From: Gammaproteobacteria bacterium
GTDB taxonomy: Bacteria > Pseudomonadota > Gammaproteobacteria > Steroidobacterales > Woeseiaceae
Direction: 5' to 3'
NCBI GenBank assembly: GCA_029863305.1
Contig: JAOTVR010000036.1
Location: 1 to 32,977 of the forward strand
DNA: 32,977 nucleotides
The notes below the pieces were generated by a model. It did not search any database, had not been told where the DNA came from, and saw only the letters and a list, made by a program, of their open reading frames with translations. Below are positions 20,890 through 29,878 of this stretch, piece after piece; within the stretch, counting starts at the first letter, position 1; every line of letters starts with the position of its first letter. The position numbers and the translations under genes were made by a program.

Positions 20890-21705
20890 ATGTTTACTTA
20901 CATTGACCCAACTGTTCGTGAGCGCCTGCTCGAGCAGGGCAAGCTGTTTCGTATAGACCGGGACGGCGAAAAAGTGCCGCCTGATCGCCCGGCTGGCGGC
21001 GGCACGATCAGTATTCTCGGGCCGATTCCGCTGCCGCTGCAGCTGGGCGAGCGGCACGTGGATGTGCAGTGGTACGCGACGGTGCGTAACACCGAGCTGA
21101 CGAAAATCGAGGACTTTGCGGCCGAGCTGCGCGCCAGGCACGGACAGCAGTCCTTTGCCGAGCTGGCCTCGTCGATGGCCGTCAACAGCGTCCTGCTGAT
21201 CGGCAACCCTGCGGCCTGGACGAATCCGCTGGTGCGCGTGCATTCGAGTTGCCTGACTGGCGATGTCTTCGGCTCGCAGCGCTGCGAATGCGGGCCGCAG
21301 TTTCGGTCGGCAATCGATCTGATCGACCAGGATGAAGAGGGCGGCATGCTGATCTACATGTCGGGTCACGAGGGTCGCGGTATCGGTTTGTGGGCCAAGG
21401 CAGCGACCTACCTGCTGCAAGACGGTGGCGAGGATACCTATCAGGCGAATCGTTCTCTGGGGTTGCCCGATGACTCACGGGATTTCAGCGATGCTGCATC
21501 GCTGCTCAAGTACTTCCGCAAGAACGGGCCGTTTCGTCTGCTGACGAATAATCCGAAAAAGATCCACGACCTGGTGGCGGCTGGCTTACAGGATGTAACA
21601 CCCGTCAAACATGTCTTTGGCGTTACCGACGCGAACAGACGCTACCTGGCGGCGAAGCAGGACTGGGGGCACAAGTTGAGCGCCGAGGATATCGAAGACA
21701 GTTAG
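20890..21705 (+). CDS. ribA: Divergent GTP cyclohydrolase II (RibA-like)
   Basis: 271 residues. RibA opens GTP to start riboflavin synthesis. Zinc cysteines are Cys121, Cys132 and Cys134 in RVHSSCLTGDVFGSQRCECG; the GTP-binding GHEGRGIGL follows, and the catalytic residues Tyr174, Asp195 and Arg197 (PDDSRDF) line up with E. coli Tyr105, Asp126 and Arg128. RLLTNNPKKI is conserved. The catalytic core is intact, but the N-terminal part is about 65 residues longer than in E. coli RibA and there is no DHBP synthase domain. It stands alone, divergent from tetR and convergent with a transporter gene. It may be a second, specialised copy; nothing here shows its partner pathway. No FMN riboswitch is evident and the ribosome-binding site is weak. 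Confidence 0.88.
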   Translation: MFTYIDPTVRERLLEQGKLFRIDRDGEKVPPDRPAGGGTISILGPIPLPLQLGERHVDVQWYATVRNTELTKIEDFAAELRARHGQQSFAELASSMAVNSVLLIGNPAAWTNPLVRVHSSCLTGDVFGSQRCECGPQFRSAIDLIDQDEEGGMLIYMSGHEGRGIGLWAKAATYLLQDGGEDTYQANRSLGLPDDSRDFSDAASLLKYFRKNGPFRLLTNNPKKIHDLVAAGLQDVTPVKHVFGVTDANRRYLAAKQDWGHKLSAEDIEDS

Positions 21706-21721
21706 CGCGGCACGGACAGGG

Positions 21722-23107
21722 TCAGGCTGGTGTCTGTGCGGCGCTGTGGCGCTCCAGCAGGTCCTGCTCAATCGTCCTGATCATCTTCGAATCGATGCGG
21801 TAAAAGAAGATGGCGGCCACTCCCATGACTGCGAAGGCCGCAGGGAAAACGCTGAACATGAAACGGATGCCGAGCATCGATGTCGCCGTTTGCGTTTCAT
21901 TGGCAACGAAGCCGAACCACGCGAGAACAATGCCGGCAAGCCCGGCACCCACAGCCAGCCCCATCTTGTGGGAAAACTGCACGGTGGAAAACACCAGGGC
22001 GGTTGTGCGTCGGCCGGTCTTCCATTCACCGTAGTCTGCACAATCGGCGTACATGGACCAAACCAGTGCCGGGGTTGGGCCGGCAGCCAACATTCCCGCG
22101 CAATTAATTGCCACCATTAACCAATACAGATCAGGAGGCGTGAAAAAGAAGACCGCCATCGACGCTGCATTGAGCAAAGACAGAATGATCATCAGTCGAC
22201 GCTTTTCGAAGCGTGAGCTCAGCATCTTTGTCAGCGACACGCCGACCATCATCGCGAGCAGCCCCAGCGACAGAAATACCGCGGTCTTGTCGAAAATGAG
22301 GAAGATCCGGGTACCATCGTCACCCACGTAATACTTGAAGTAATACAGTAAGGTGCCGTTGCGCACAGCGATATTGATCAGAGTGAAGATTCCCGCCAGG
22401 AACAGCGCCCGCCATGGGCCGTTGCCCAGCAGCACTTGAAAGTCCAGTTTCATATTGTGCTTGGTCGGCACCGGAACGACCCGCTCTTTGGTTGTCGCAA
22501 ACGTGGTCCAGAACAAGGCAACTGAAGCGACCGCGAAGATGAGCATCGTCAGTTTGAAGCCGAGCCCCTCGTCTCCCCGCCCCAGAATATTCTTGAGCGG
22601 CGTCACAAACGTGCCGACCAGCCATCCCGCGGCGAAGGCGCAGAAAAACCGATAGCTGGCAACCCTGGTTCGTTCCAGCGACGAAGGTGATATCACGCCC
22701 ATCAGTGCCGAGTAGGGCACGTTGATCGCCGTGTAGGCGAGCATCATGAGCGAGTAGGTTACGTAGGCATAGATTAATTTGCCCGTGTATGAGAGATCGG
22801 GATTAGCGAACATCGCATAGCCGCAAAGTCCGTATGGAATGGCCGCCCAGAGTAAATAGGGTCGGAATTTCCCCCAGCGTGAAGTAGTACGATCGGCAAT
22901 CAAACCCATAATCGGGTCACTGACGGCGTCGACGATCTTGGTGACGAGGAACATCGTGCCGACGGCCGCGGCTGAGAGCCCGAAAATGTCGGTGTAATAA
23001 TAAAGAAGAAAGACGTTGAACGTGGCGAAAAAGAAATTGGACGCGGTATCCCCGAGTCCGTAACCCAGTTTTTCCCTGAATTTGAGTACTTCCGGTTCAG
23101 GTGCCAC
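21722..23107 (-). CDS. GPH-family sugar/cation symporter 1
   Basis: 461 residues from a GTG at 23107, with GGAAG 6 bases upstream. The start overlaps the end of the second transporter gene by 11 bases. Twelve hydrophobic segments are visible, with the glycoside-pentoside-hexuronide signatures KLGYGLGDTASNFFF, DAVSDPIMGLIADRTTSRWGKFRPYLLW and NVPYSALMGVIS, and YADCADYGEWKTGRRTTALVFSTVQF near the C-terminus. These carriers import mono- or oligosaccharides with H+ or Na+. Neighbouring glucanases suggest beta-1,3-gluco-oligosaccharides, but the substrate is inferred. The frame extends upstream, but only as a shadow in the neighbour. Confidence 0.92.
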   Translation of the reverse strand: MAPEPEVLKFREKLGYGLGDTASNFFFATFNVFLLYYYTDIFGLSAAAVGTMFLVTKIVDAVSDPIMGLIADRTTSRWGKFRPYLLWAAIPYGLCGYAMFANPDLSYTGKLIYAYVTYSLMMLAYTAINVPYSALMGVISPSSLERTRVASYRFFCAFAAGWLVGTFVTPLKNILGRGDEGLGFKLTMLIFAVASVALFWTTFATTKERVVPVPTKHNMKLDFQVLLGNGPWRALFLAGIFTLINIAVRNGTLLYYFKYYVGDDGTRIFLIFDKTAVFLSLGLLAMMVGVSLTKMLSSRFEKRRLMIILSLLNAASMAVFFFTPPDLYWLMVAINCAGMLAAGPTPALVWSMYADCADYGEWKTGRRTTALVFSTVQFSHKMGLAVGAGLAGIVLAWFGFVANETQTATSMLGIRFMFSVFPAAFAVMGVAAIFFYRIDSKMIRTIEQDLLERHSAAQTPA

Positions 23108-24551
23108 GGCGTGCTTCCAACTGTTGTCGAACTTCGTGTGCTTTTTCCTCGGTGATCGAATACGTTGAAATCGCCCAGATTGCGATGCCCGATGCAACAC
23201 ATGGCACGATTGCGTCGAACAGCCGCATGTAGGTAATGGTTTGTGGCGATTGATCGCCGCCAAGATCGACATTGAATCCTGTCGAGTTGAGCAGCAATCC
23301 GCCGCCGGCGATTGCCACTGCCTGACCGAGCTTCACGACCCACCAGAAGATCGAGCCGTACATGCCCTCGCGCCGTTCGTGGGTATTCAGTTCGTCCGCA
23401 TCCACAACATCGCAGATCATCGAGGGCATCAGCGTGAAAAGACCAGCCAGACCGAAGGCCATCAACGGAGCGGGAATGAGTATCAACCAGGGGTTATCGG
23501 GCGTGTAACAGAACCATTTGAGCGCGTACCCGATCATCGAGATTCCGGTCGATACATAGAATGCCCTTCGTTTGCCGATCTTTGTCGCCATCCAGGTGAT
23601 GAGTGCGATGACTGCAAGCGCCGTGAGCGCCTGCAACAGTCCCGAGTGGCCGACGAAATCCGCCCCGACAGCTGCGTCGCCGGCAAAGACGTAATAGATA
23701 ATGACGTAGGACTGAAATGAGGCTATCAGGATGAAGCCGTTGAACACCAGGAATGTTGCTGCGCAGAGTTTGAGAAAGGGCTTGAACTTGAGCGTTAGTG
23801 CGAAGCCGCGCAGGAAATCCCTGATGCTGTTCAAAATGGCGCTGCCGGATCCCCCGGTCTCCTGCTTGTGTTGATCGACTTCAGCAGCAGCAACCTCCTT
23901 GAATCGCTCGCGCAGGAATATGGCCGGAAGAATTCCCAAAGCGGCGACGACCATCCCGATCATGATCGCCAGATTGGCCGCACCCTCCACGACGTCGACG
24001 AACAATCGTTTGCTGTACATGATCGCCAGGAAGTAAGGAGAAATCATGTAGGCAATATTGCCAATGAAGTTCTGCACACCCATCAGGCGGGTGCGTTCGT
24101 GGTAATCCGGCGTGAGTTCGTACCCCAACGCCACCCATGGCGTTGCGAAGACGGTGTACGCAAGATAGAAGATCAGCGAGCCGGAAAGAAAATACCAGAA
24201 ATAGAATGCCTCGCTTTTGTCAGCGGGCAGCTGCCACAGCAGCGCAAATATGACGCCAACGGCGAGTGCGCCGACAAACATGTAGGGGCGGCGACGACCC
24301 CAGCGTGATCGGGTGTTGTCCGAGATGTAACCCATCAATGGATCGGTTATCGCGTCGGTGAGGCGGGGGAGTGCACCAAGCAGGCCGACCAGCGCCGGAT
24401 TCATGCCGAGGCCGAGGTTCAGAACGATGATCATGCCGCCGATCGCCGCCGCAAGGATGTTGTTGACGAACGCGCCAAGACCGTAAATCAACTTCTTGGC
24501 AAACGGGATCCGGTCTTCGGCTGCGGTATCGAAGTGCGTGGCATCGCTCAT
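23097..24551 (-). CDS. GPH-family sugar/cation symporter 2
   Basis: 484 residues from the ATG at 24551 (MSDATHFDTAAEDRIPFAKK), preceded by a strong GGGGGAT ribosome-binding site. It has twelve membrane segments with KLIYGLGAFVNNILA, DAITDPLMGYISDNTRSRWGRRRPYMF, TPWVALGYELTPDYHERTRL and CDVVDADELNTHERREGMYGSIFWWVVKLGQA, all hallmarks of the GPH family. It is only distantly similar to the neighbouring carrier, so this is an old pair rather than a recent duplication. It is the first gene of the pair and is divergent from the GH3 gene across a region carrying a LacI-type palindrome. Confidence 0.93.
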   Translation of the reverse strand: MSDATHFDTAAEDRIPFAKKLIYGLGAFVNNILAAAIGGMIIVLNLGLGMNPALVGLLGALPRLTDAITDPLMGYISDNTRSRWGRRRPYMFVGALAVGVIFALLWQLPADKSEAFYFWYFLSGSLIFYLAYTVFATPWVALGYELTPDYHERTRLMGVQNFIGNIAYMISPYFLAIMYSKRLFVDVVEGAANLAIMIGMVVAALGILPAIFLRERFKEVAAAEVDQHKQETGGSGSAILNSIRDFLRGFALTLKFKPFLKLCAATFLVFNGFILIASFQSYVIIYYVFAGDAAVGADFVGHSGLLQALTALAVIALITWMATKIGKRRAFYVSTGISMIGYALKWFCYTPDNPWLILIPAPLMAFGLAGLFTLMPSMICDVVDADELNTHERREGMYGSIFWWVVKLGQAVAIAGGGLLLNSTGFNVDLGGDQSPQTITYMRLFDAIVPCVASGIAIWAISTYSITEEKAHEVRQQLEARRGT

Positions 24552-24611
24552 CCAAAGATCCCCCTGGGTTCTTATTATTATCAATGCCTTGATGCACCAT
24601 CGTGTATCAAA

Positions 24612-24627
24612 TTGACAGCGCTGTCAA
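24612..24627. promoter_or_regulatory. LacI-type operator in the transporter/GH3 divergent region
   Basis: TTGACAGCGCTGTCAA is a perfect 16-base palindrome with the central CG expected of LacI-family operators. A weaker copy of the right half (AGCGCTGTAA) is centred 27 bases downstream. The site is about 60 bases upstream of the transporter ATG and overlaps a candidate GH3 promoter. Confidence 0.75.
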
Positions 24628-24640
24628 ATCTTGCTAAAAC
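24612..24640 (+). promoter_or_regulatory. Candidate sigma70 promoter for GH3, -35 inside the operator
   Basis: TTGACA (24612-24617) matches the -35 consensus perfectly and lies 17 bases before TAAAAC (24635-24640). Binding of a repressor to the palindrome would cover the -35 box. The same layout recurs upstream of the GH16 gene. Confidence 0.55.
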
Positions 24641-24778
24641 CAAAGCGCTGTAAGACTACAGGAAAAACCGGCAATCACGATGGTTGCCGGGGAGTTTGAT
24701 TGGCTTGCGCCAACTCCAGATCGGGCGCAATTCCGGGTTACCCAAGCCCTTGCATATGGCTGCAGTCTGCCACTGGCT

Positions 24779-27007
24779 ATGACTATGAGCGCTTCAATCG
24801 CAAGTCCTTCGACTGACACTGAGATAATCGAGCAACGCGTGCGTGCGTTACTCGATGAGATGACGCTGGCCGAAAAGATCGGCCAGATGAGCCAGGTCAA
24901 TGTGGGCGACAGCTACATCCACGATTACCTTGCGGAAGGATTGCGGGCCGGTCGGGTCGGCTCGGTGATCAACGAGGTTAATGTCGACGTGGTCAACGAG
25001 CTGCAGCGCATTGCCGTGGAGGAGAGCCGACTGGGCATTCCTCTGCTGGTCGGTCGCGATGTGATTCACGGTTTCAAAACGGTGATGCCGATCCCGCTTG
25101 GTCAGGCCGCGACCTGGAATCCCGATATCGTGCGCGAAGGTGCGCGAGTAGCGGCACTCGAAGCTGCGACGGTGGGTGTCAATTGGACGTTTGCACCCAT
25201 GATCGATATTTCCCGCGATGCACGTTGGGGACGCATCGCGGAAAGTCTTGGTGAGGATCCATACCTCGCCAGCGCTCTCGGGGCGGCAATGGTCGAGGGA
25301 TTCCAGGGGGACGATCTGGCCGCGGTCGGTACGATCGCCGCCTGTGCCAAGCATTTTGCCGGGTACGGTGCCGCTGAAAGCGGCCGTGACTACGCGAGCA
25401 CGAACATCCCGGAAAACGAACTGCGCAACGTCTATCTGCGGCCGTTCAAAGCGGCCGTTGATGCCGGCGTTTTGACGTTGATGGCGTCATTCAGCGACAT
25501 CGACGGTGTGCCGGCGACAGGCAATGAATTCCTTATGCGCCAGGTGCTGCGGGACGAGTGGCAATTTGACGGCTTTGTCGTCAGTGACTGGGATTCGATT
25601 CGGCAGCTGCGAATCCACGGTCTGACCGGGAATGACAAGGAGTCTGCGTTCGAAGCCGCGACGGCGGGCGTCGACATGGAAATGCACGGCGATGCCTACG
25701 GAAATCATCTCGAGGAACTGATCGAGGCGGGCCGGATAAGCGTCGACAGGATCGACACGGCTGCGGCAAACATCCTGCGCGCCAAGTTTCGGCTGGGACT
25801 CTTCGAGGATCCGTACGCCAGGCCCGAAGAACTGCCCGAAATTGCAGACACGAATGCCATCGAGACTGCGAGAACGGCGGCGCTGCAGAGCGTCGTCATG
25901 CTGAAAAATGACCACGACACGCTGCCGCTGTCCGTTGAGAAGCTGGATTCGATCGCGCTGATCGGGCCATTGACCGACGCACCGTATGAGCAATTGGGCA
26001 CCTGGATCTTCGATGGCGATCCCGAACTCAGCATTACGCCGATGCACGCGATTCACAGCCTGGTTGGCCACGACATCGACGTCCGGTATGTCCGTGCGAT
26101 GGAGAACTCGCGCAGCCAGTCGACCGAGGCGTTCGGCGAGGCCGTAGACATTGCGCGCGATTCCGACGCCGTCATTCTGTTCCTCGGCGAGGAGTCGATC
26201 CTCTCGGGAGAGGCGCATTCGCGCGCCGACATCAGCCTGCCGGGCGCCCAGGCGGAACTCGTGCGGCGCATTCGCGCGACCGGCAAGCCCGTCGTGGCGG
26301 TCATTCTGGCAGGCCGCCCACTGACGCTGACAAATATCGTCGACGAGGTGGACGCAATTCTGTTTGCATGGCATCCGGGCACCATGGGCGGGCCGGCTAT
26401 TGCGGACCTTCTCTTCGGTGTCGAGTCGCCGTCGGGCAAGTTGCCCGCAACGTTTCCACGGATGGTTGGTCAGATCCCGATCTATTACAACCAGAAGAAC
26501 ACCGGCAAACCACCCTCGCCGGAAACGATCGTGCACATCGACGACATCGACGCGCACGCGCCACAACTGTCCCTCGGGATGACAGCGTTTCATCTCGACG
26601 CCGGTTATACGCCGCTGTTTGCATTCGGACACGGGCTGTCTTACGCAACATTCAATTATGAGCGAATCACCACGAGCGCCGCGGATATCGAACTTGGGGA
26701 GTCCGTGACCATCGGTGTCGAGCTGACTAACACGGGTGCGTTTACGGCCGATGAAGTGGTGCAACTCTACATTCGTGATCTCGTTGGCAACGTCACGCGA
26801 CCCGTTAAGGAACTCAAGGGATTCAGGCGCGTTCGCCTCGACCCTGGTGAGTCCACGACGGTCAACTTCGAATTGCACACCGACGATCTCGGTTTCTACG
26901 GCCGCAACATGCAGCTGATGACGGAGCCAGGCGAATTCCATGCCTGGATCGGCGGCAGCTCGGAGACGGAACTCAGAACAGAATTCCGAATTATTGCCGG
27001 TGACTGA
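24779..27007 (+). CDS. Glycoside hydrolase family 3 beta-glucosidase, no signal peptide
   Basis: 742 residues from the ATG at 24779. The GH3 N-terminal domain (about 20-340) has VRALLDEMTLAEKIGQM, GRDVIHGF, RDARWGRIAESLGEDPYL, KHFAGYG and the nucleophile Asp270 in GFVVSDWD. The C-terminal domain has the GEESILSGEAHSR region expected to hold the acid/base glutamate, GKLPATFPR and FAFGHGLSYATF, and an Fn3-like domain ends the protein (LTNTGAFTADEVVQLYI). This is the BglX layout, but there is no signal peptide, so it probably acts in the cytoplasm on imported glucan oligosaccharides. The frame is open back to ATG 24680; neither start has a good ribosome-binding site, and the extra 33 residues do not look like an export signal. 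Confidence 0.93.
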   Translation: MTMSASIASPSTDTEIIEQRVRALLDEMTLAEKIGQMSQVNVGDSYIHDYLAEGLRAGRVGSVINEVNVDVVNELQRIAVEESRLGIPLLVGRDVIHGFKTVMPIPLGQAATWNPDIVREGARVAALEAATVGVNWTFAPMIDISRDARWGRIAESLGEDPYLASALGAAMVEGFQGDDLAAVGTIAACAKHFAGYGAAESGRDYASTNIPENELRNVYLRPFKAAVDAGVLTLMASFSDIDGVPATGNEFLMRQVLRDEWQFDGFVVSDWDSIRQLRIHGLTGNDKESAFEAATAGVDMEMHGDAYGNHLEELIEAGRISVDRIDTAAANILRAKFRLGLFEDPYARPEELPEIADTNAIETARTAALQSVVMLKNDHDTLPLSVEKLDSIALIGPLTDAPYEQLGTWIFDGDPELSITPMHAIHSLVGHDIDVRYVRAMENSRSQSTEAFGEAVDIARDSDAVILFLGEESILSGEAHSRADISLPGAQAELVRRIRATGKPVVAVILAGRPLTLTNIVDEVDAILFAWHPGTMGGPAIADLLFGVESPSGKLPATFPRMVGQIPIYYNQKNTGKPPSPETIVHIDDIDAHAPQLSLGMTAFHLDAGYTPLFAFGHGLSYATFNYERITTSAADIELGESVTIGVELTNTGAFTADEVVQLYIRDLVGNVTRPVKELKGFRRVRLDPGESTTVNFELHTDDLGFYGRNMQLMTEPGEFHAWIGGSSETELRTEFRIIAGD

Positions 27008-27046
27008 AATCCGGCGTTACATCGTTAACAGGTCGCCCGGGAGAAG

Positions 27047-27832
27047 ATGATGAAAATGACAACCCTGATCAACGCGGTCATTATGGCCGCCATGCTCGCA
27101 ATTCCGGGAGTGGTTTTCGCGCAGGATGAAGAGCAGCCACCCTTGTACGTGGCGGTCGACTGCATGAAGTCGACGACCGGAGATTATCGGGATGTGGAAA
27201 CGGACATATGGAGACCCATGCATCAGGAGCTGGTCGATCAGGGCAAGATAAATAGCTGGGCATTGTACTGGGTGAAGTTTGGGGATCGTTCGAGATGTGA
27301 CTTCTATACGGTGACAACTTATCTCGGGCATGAGCAACTCAATGCCGCCGCGGCATTTGCCGAAGCGTTCGCGGTGGTGCACAAGGGCAAGGATTTCATG
27401 AGAGCGATGGCCCGGACCTGGGCTTCGCGTCAGCATGTTGCTACCGAACTCTGGTTGGCGGTTGATGCAACCCAAATCAAGCAACATCGTTTTGCCATCG
27501 TCAACATGATGCATGCAAAGGATCCCGACGCCTATGAGCGCATGGAGACCGAGGTTTTCAAGCCAGGACATCAGGCACTGGTTGATGGTGGCCATCGTTC
27601 CGGGTGGGCGATGTATGAATTGGTGTCGCCGTTGGGAACGACGATCCCGTACAATTTCAGTACGGTAGATTTTGTAGATCATCTCAACCCGGTACCGATG
27701 GCGGAGGCAATGCTGTCCGCGCACCCGACCCGTGACCTCGAAGCGATGCACGAATTACTGGGGCTCCGCGACAATGTTCGCTCGGAAACCTGGGCGCTGG
27801 TCAGCGCTACCGGCGGCTCTGCGTCGGAGTGA
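27047..27832 (+). CDS. Secreted protein with an internal duplication, unknown function
   Basis: 261 residues, with a good ribosome-binding site (GGGAGAAG) and a signal peptide cleaved near VVFAQDEEQ. Two related halves follow. The first (about 33-130) contains DYRDVETDIWRPMHQELVDQG, INSWALYWVKFG and DFYTVTTYLGHEQL. The second (about 148-250) contains AYERMETEVFKPGHQALVDGG, RSGWAMYELVSPLG and YNFSTVDFVDHL. Each half has a strand-helix-strand pattern like dimeric alpha-beta barrel (ferredoxin-like) proteins, so the two halves may form one barrel. I do not recognise the family. It lies 39 bases after GH3 and 7 bases before GH17 on the same strand, so it likely belongs to the glucan operon. Confidence 0.82.
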   Translation: MMKMTTLINAVIMAAMLAIPGVVFAQDEEQPPLYVAVDCMKSTTGDYRDVETDIWRPMHQELVDQGKINSWALYWVKFGDRSRCDFYTVTTYLGHEQLNAAAAFAEAFAVVHKGKDFMRAMARTWASRQHVATELWLAVDATQIKQHRFAIVNMMHAKDPDAYERMETEVFKPGHQALVDGGHRSGWAMYELVSPLGTTIPYNFSTVDFVDHLNPVPMAEAMLSAHPTRDLEAMHELLGLRDNVRSETWALVSATGGSASE

Positions 27833-27839
27833 TGCGTCG

Positions 27840-28850
27840 ATGAATCGTCACAAGCTGTTGCTTCTGTTGTTGCTGCTCGCGGGCGCTTGCAGCGAGCAGA
27901 CCGGGCCAACAAACATCGGACAGGCACCGGAGGACTTGCTGGTCGGCGAAGTTATGGCTGTCGCCTACTCGGGGTTTCGGGAGGGCCAGCATCCCGACCG
28001 CGGCGACGGGGCGGTGAATCCGAGCGAGGCTCAGATTCTCGAGGACCTGAAGATCTTGGCTGAGCACGACTTGACGCTGATTCGTCTCTACGACACGGGG
28101 GAGAACACGCTCGCCACGCTGCAGCTCATTCGCGAAAACAAGCTGCCCGTCAAGGTATTGCTGGGCATGTGGCTGCGGGCGGAGATCAGTAACCATGAGG
28201 GCTGCGCCTGGCTCGATGAACCGATTCCGGACGAAGAACTGGCGGCCAATGTCTTGCTCAACCTGGCCGAAATCAAACGCGGCATCGATCTGGCCAATGA
28301 ATTTCACGACATCGTCGTTGCCGTCAATGTCGGCAACGAAGCGCTCGTCGACTGGAACGACCACATGGTGTCGCTCGACAACGTGATCGACTACGTAAGA
28401 CGCGTAAAGGCGGCTATTAGGCAACCGGTTACGGTTGCCGACAATTATGAGTGGTGGATCAAGGATGGTGCGCCGCTCGCGGCTGAGGTCGACTTCCTCG
28501 GCATCCACACGTATCCCGCCTGGGAAGACAAAACGATTGATGAAGCGCTCGCGTACACGATCGAGAACATGGAGCGTGTACGCGCCGCGTTGCCGGGCGT
28601 ACCGTGGGCGATTCTGGAAGCGGGCTGGGCAACCACTGCCGTCGAATTTGGTGGCCGTGCGAGCGAAGCGAACCAGGAGCGCTATTATCGCGAGATGCAC
28701 GACTGGGCGACGGCAACCAACACGACCGTCTTCTTTTTCGAGGCGTTCGACGAGCCGTGGAAGGGCGACCCGAACAATCCGAACGGGGCTGAAAAACATT
28801 GGGGCCTGTTCAACGTCGACCGGACACCAAAACGAGTGTTCCAGCGCTAA
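27840..28850 (+). CDS. Glycoside hydrolase family 17-like beta-1,3-glucanase lipoprotein
   Basis: 336 residues from the ATG at 27840, with GGAGTG upstream. The lipobox is AGAC (Cys17). A TIM-barrel follows: MAVAYSGFREGQHPDRGDG, ILAEHDLTLIRLYDTGENT, KVLLGMWLRAE, VAVNVGNEALVDW with the probable acid/base Glu167, VDFLGIHTYPAWED, and WAILEAGWATTA with the probable nucleophile Glu260. GH17 enzymes cut or transglycosylate beta-1,3-glucans such as laminarin. As a lipoprotein it should be anchored in a membrane, facing the periplasm or the cell surface. It lies 7 bases after the duplicated secreted protein gene and 6 before the LysR gene. Confidence 0.9.
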   Translation: MNRHKLLLLLLLLAGACSEQTGPTNIGQAPEDLLVGEVMAVAYSGFREGQHPDRGDGAVNPSEAQILEDLKILAEHDLTLIRLYDTGENTLATLQLIRENKLPVKVLLGMWLRAEISNHEGCAWLDEPIPDEELAANVLLNLAEIKRGIDLANEFHDIVVAVNVGNEALVDWNDHMVSLDNVIDYVRRVKAAIRQPVTVADNYEWWIKDGAPLAAEVDFLGIHTYPAWEDKTIDEALAYTIENMERVRAALPGVPWAILEAGWATTAVEFGGRASEANQERYYREMHDWATATNTTVFFFEAFDEPWKGDPNNPNGAEKHWGLFNVDRTPKRVFQR

Positions 28851-28856
28851 GCGAAT

Positions 28857-29750
28857 ATGATCAGCACACCCAAGATATCGCTCCGTGGATTACGGACATT
28901 CTGCGTCGCCGCGGAACATCAGAGCTTTCGGACAGCAAGCGAGTTGCTGTTTATCACTCCGTCTGCCGTCAGTCATCAGATAAAAAGCCTCGAACAGGAA
29001 CTGGGTGAGCAGCTGTTCGACCGCAACAGCCGCGAGCTGAGTCTTACCGATACCGGTCAATCGCTGTTCGAAGAAATCAGCCCGCTTATCGATCAGCTGA
29101 ACACGGTTGCCGCAAGTTACAAGAAGAGGGGTCAACGCAGCTTGATTCGGATCTCGGTGCAACCGTTTTTTGCCAGTGAGTATTTCGTGCCGCGCCTGAG
29201 CGAATTTACTGCGGCGCATCCGGACATCGATATCCAGGTTGGCACGAGTGATGAGAGCGCAGAGAAACATCCGGCTGATGCAGACCTGTCGATTCGGCTG
29301 TTCAAGTCGCCCCCGGACAATATGCCGTCGAATCTGCTTTTCCCGCTGCGGATGGTGCCGGCCGGTTCGCCCGAGTTCAAGAAGGCGATGACGGTAAGGA
29401 AAAAGAAGATCATTAGCGAGTTCCCGCTCATCGTCCACGAGACACGCCCGAATGCCTGGAAACGTTGGGCCAAGACATCCGGCATCAGTCTTCCCGAGAA
29501 CAGCAAAGTGACCCGCCTCGACTCGATGATCGCCGTGGTCCGTGGTGCCGAACGCGGCATCGGCGCCGCGCTGGTTCCCGTGCCGATTGCAGACCAGTGG
29601 TTCAAGCAGGGGAGCATCGTGCGGCTCTTCAAGGAGGAACTCGTGGCCGACGTCAGCTACTACCTGGTCTGTAAGGAAGACGGAGCGAGGGACGAGAGCG
29701 TGGAAGCGCTGTGGGACTGGATATTGCAGAATTTCGCCGATGCCGGGTGA
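28857..29750 (+). CDS. LysR-family transcriptional regulator (GcvA-like)
   Basis: 297 residues. The N-terminal winged helix is ISLRGLRTFCVAAEHQSFRTASELLFITPSAVSHQIKSLEQELGEQLFDR, with the GcvA-group phrase TPSAVSHQIKSLE. The effector domain has the GcvA-like ADLSIRLF and LDSMIAVVRGAERGIGAALVPVPIADQWF. It begins 6 bases after the GH17 stop, unusual because LysR regulators are mostly divergent from their targets, so it may be read from the glucan operon transcript. Its last codons overlap a hairpin and its 3' end recurs as a decayed copy at 30210-30236 next to a second copy of the following small gene. Its target may be the small genes downstream. Confidence 0.93.
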   Translation: MISTPKISLRGLRTFCVAAEHQSFRTASELLFITPSAVSHQIKSLEQELGEQLFDRNSRELSLTDTGQSLFEEISPLIDQLNTVAASYKKRGQRSLIRISVQPFFASEYFVPRLSEFTAAHPDIDIQVGTSDESAEKHPADADLSIRLFKSPPDNMPSNLLFPLRMVPAGSPEFKKAMTVRKKKIISEFPLIVHETRPNAWKRWAKTSGISLPENSKVTRLDSMIAVVRGAERGIGAALVPVPIADQWFKQGSIVRLFKEELVADVSYYLVCKEDGARDESVEALWDWILQNFADAG

Positions 29751-29762
29751 CTTTTTTTCACC
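29746..29762 (+). other. Small hairpin over the LysR stop, conserved in the duplicate
   Basis: GGTGA, 7-base loop, TCACC; the stem includes the LysR TGA. The copy at 30232-30248 keeps both stem arms while the loop sequence differs. A run of eight T follows at 29773-29780. It could be a weak terminator, an attenuator or a DNA-binding site. Confidence 0.45.
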
Positions 29763-29878
29763 TCAGACCTGATTTTTTTTCGTTTGTAGCTTTCGTTCAG
29801 AGGCCCTAAATTGCGACTGTCGGACGCATGCTGTGTACCGGCGAATGGCAAGACATCAACACCCTCTGGAGAAAGACC

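Noticed and set aside
25487..26941. 484-residue open frame on the minus strand inside GH3
   Set aside because: Antisense shadow of GH3, whose catalytic motifs are intact on the plus strand.
27740..28850. Start of GH17 upstream of 27840
   Set aside because: The upstream codons overlap the preceding gene; the lipoprotein signal begins at 27840.
29828..29878. Upstream ATG extending the first 74-residue gene
   Set aside because: The paralog has no matching extension and the ribosome-binding site lies before 29879.
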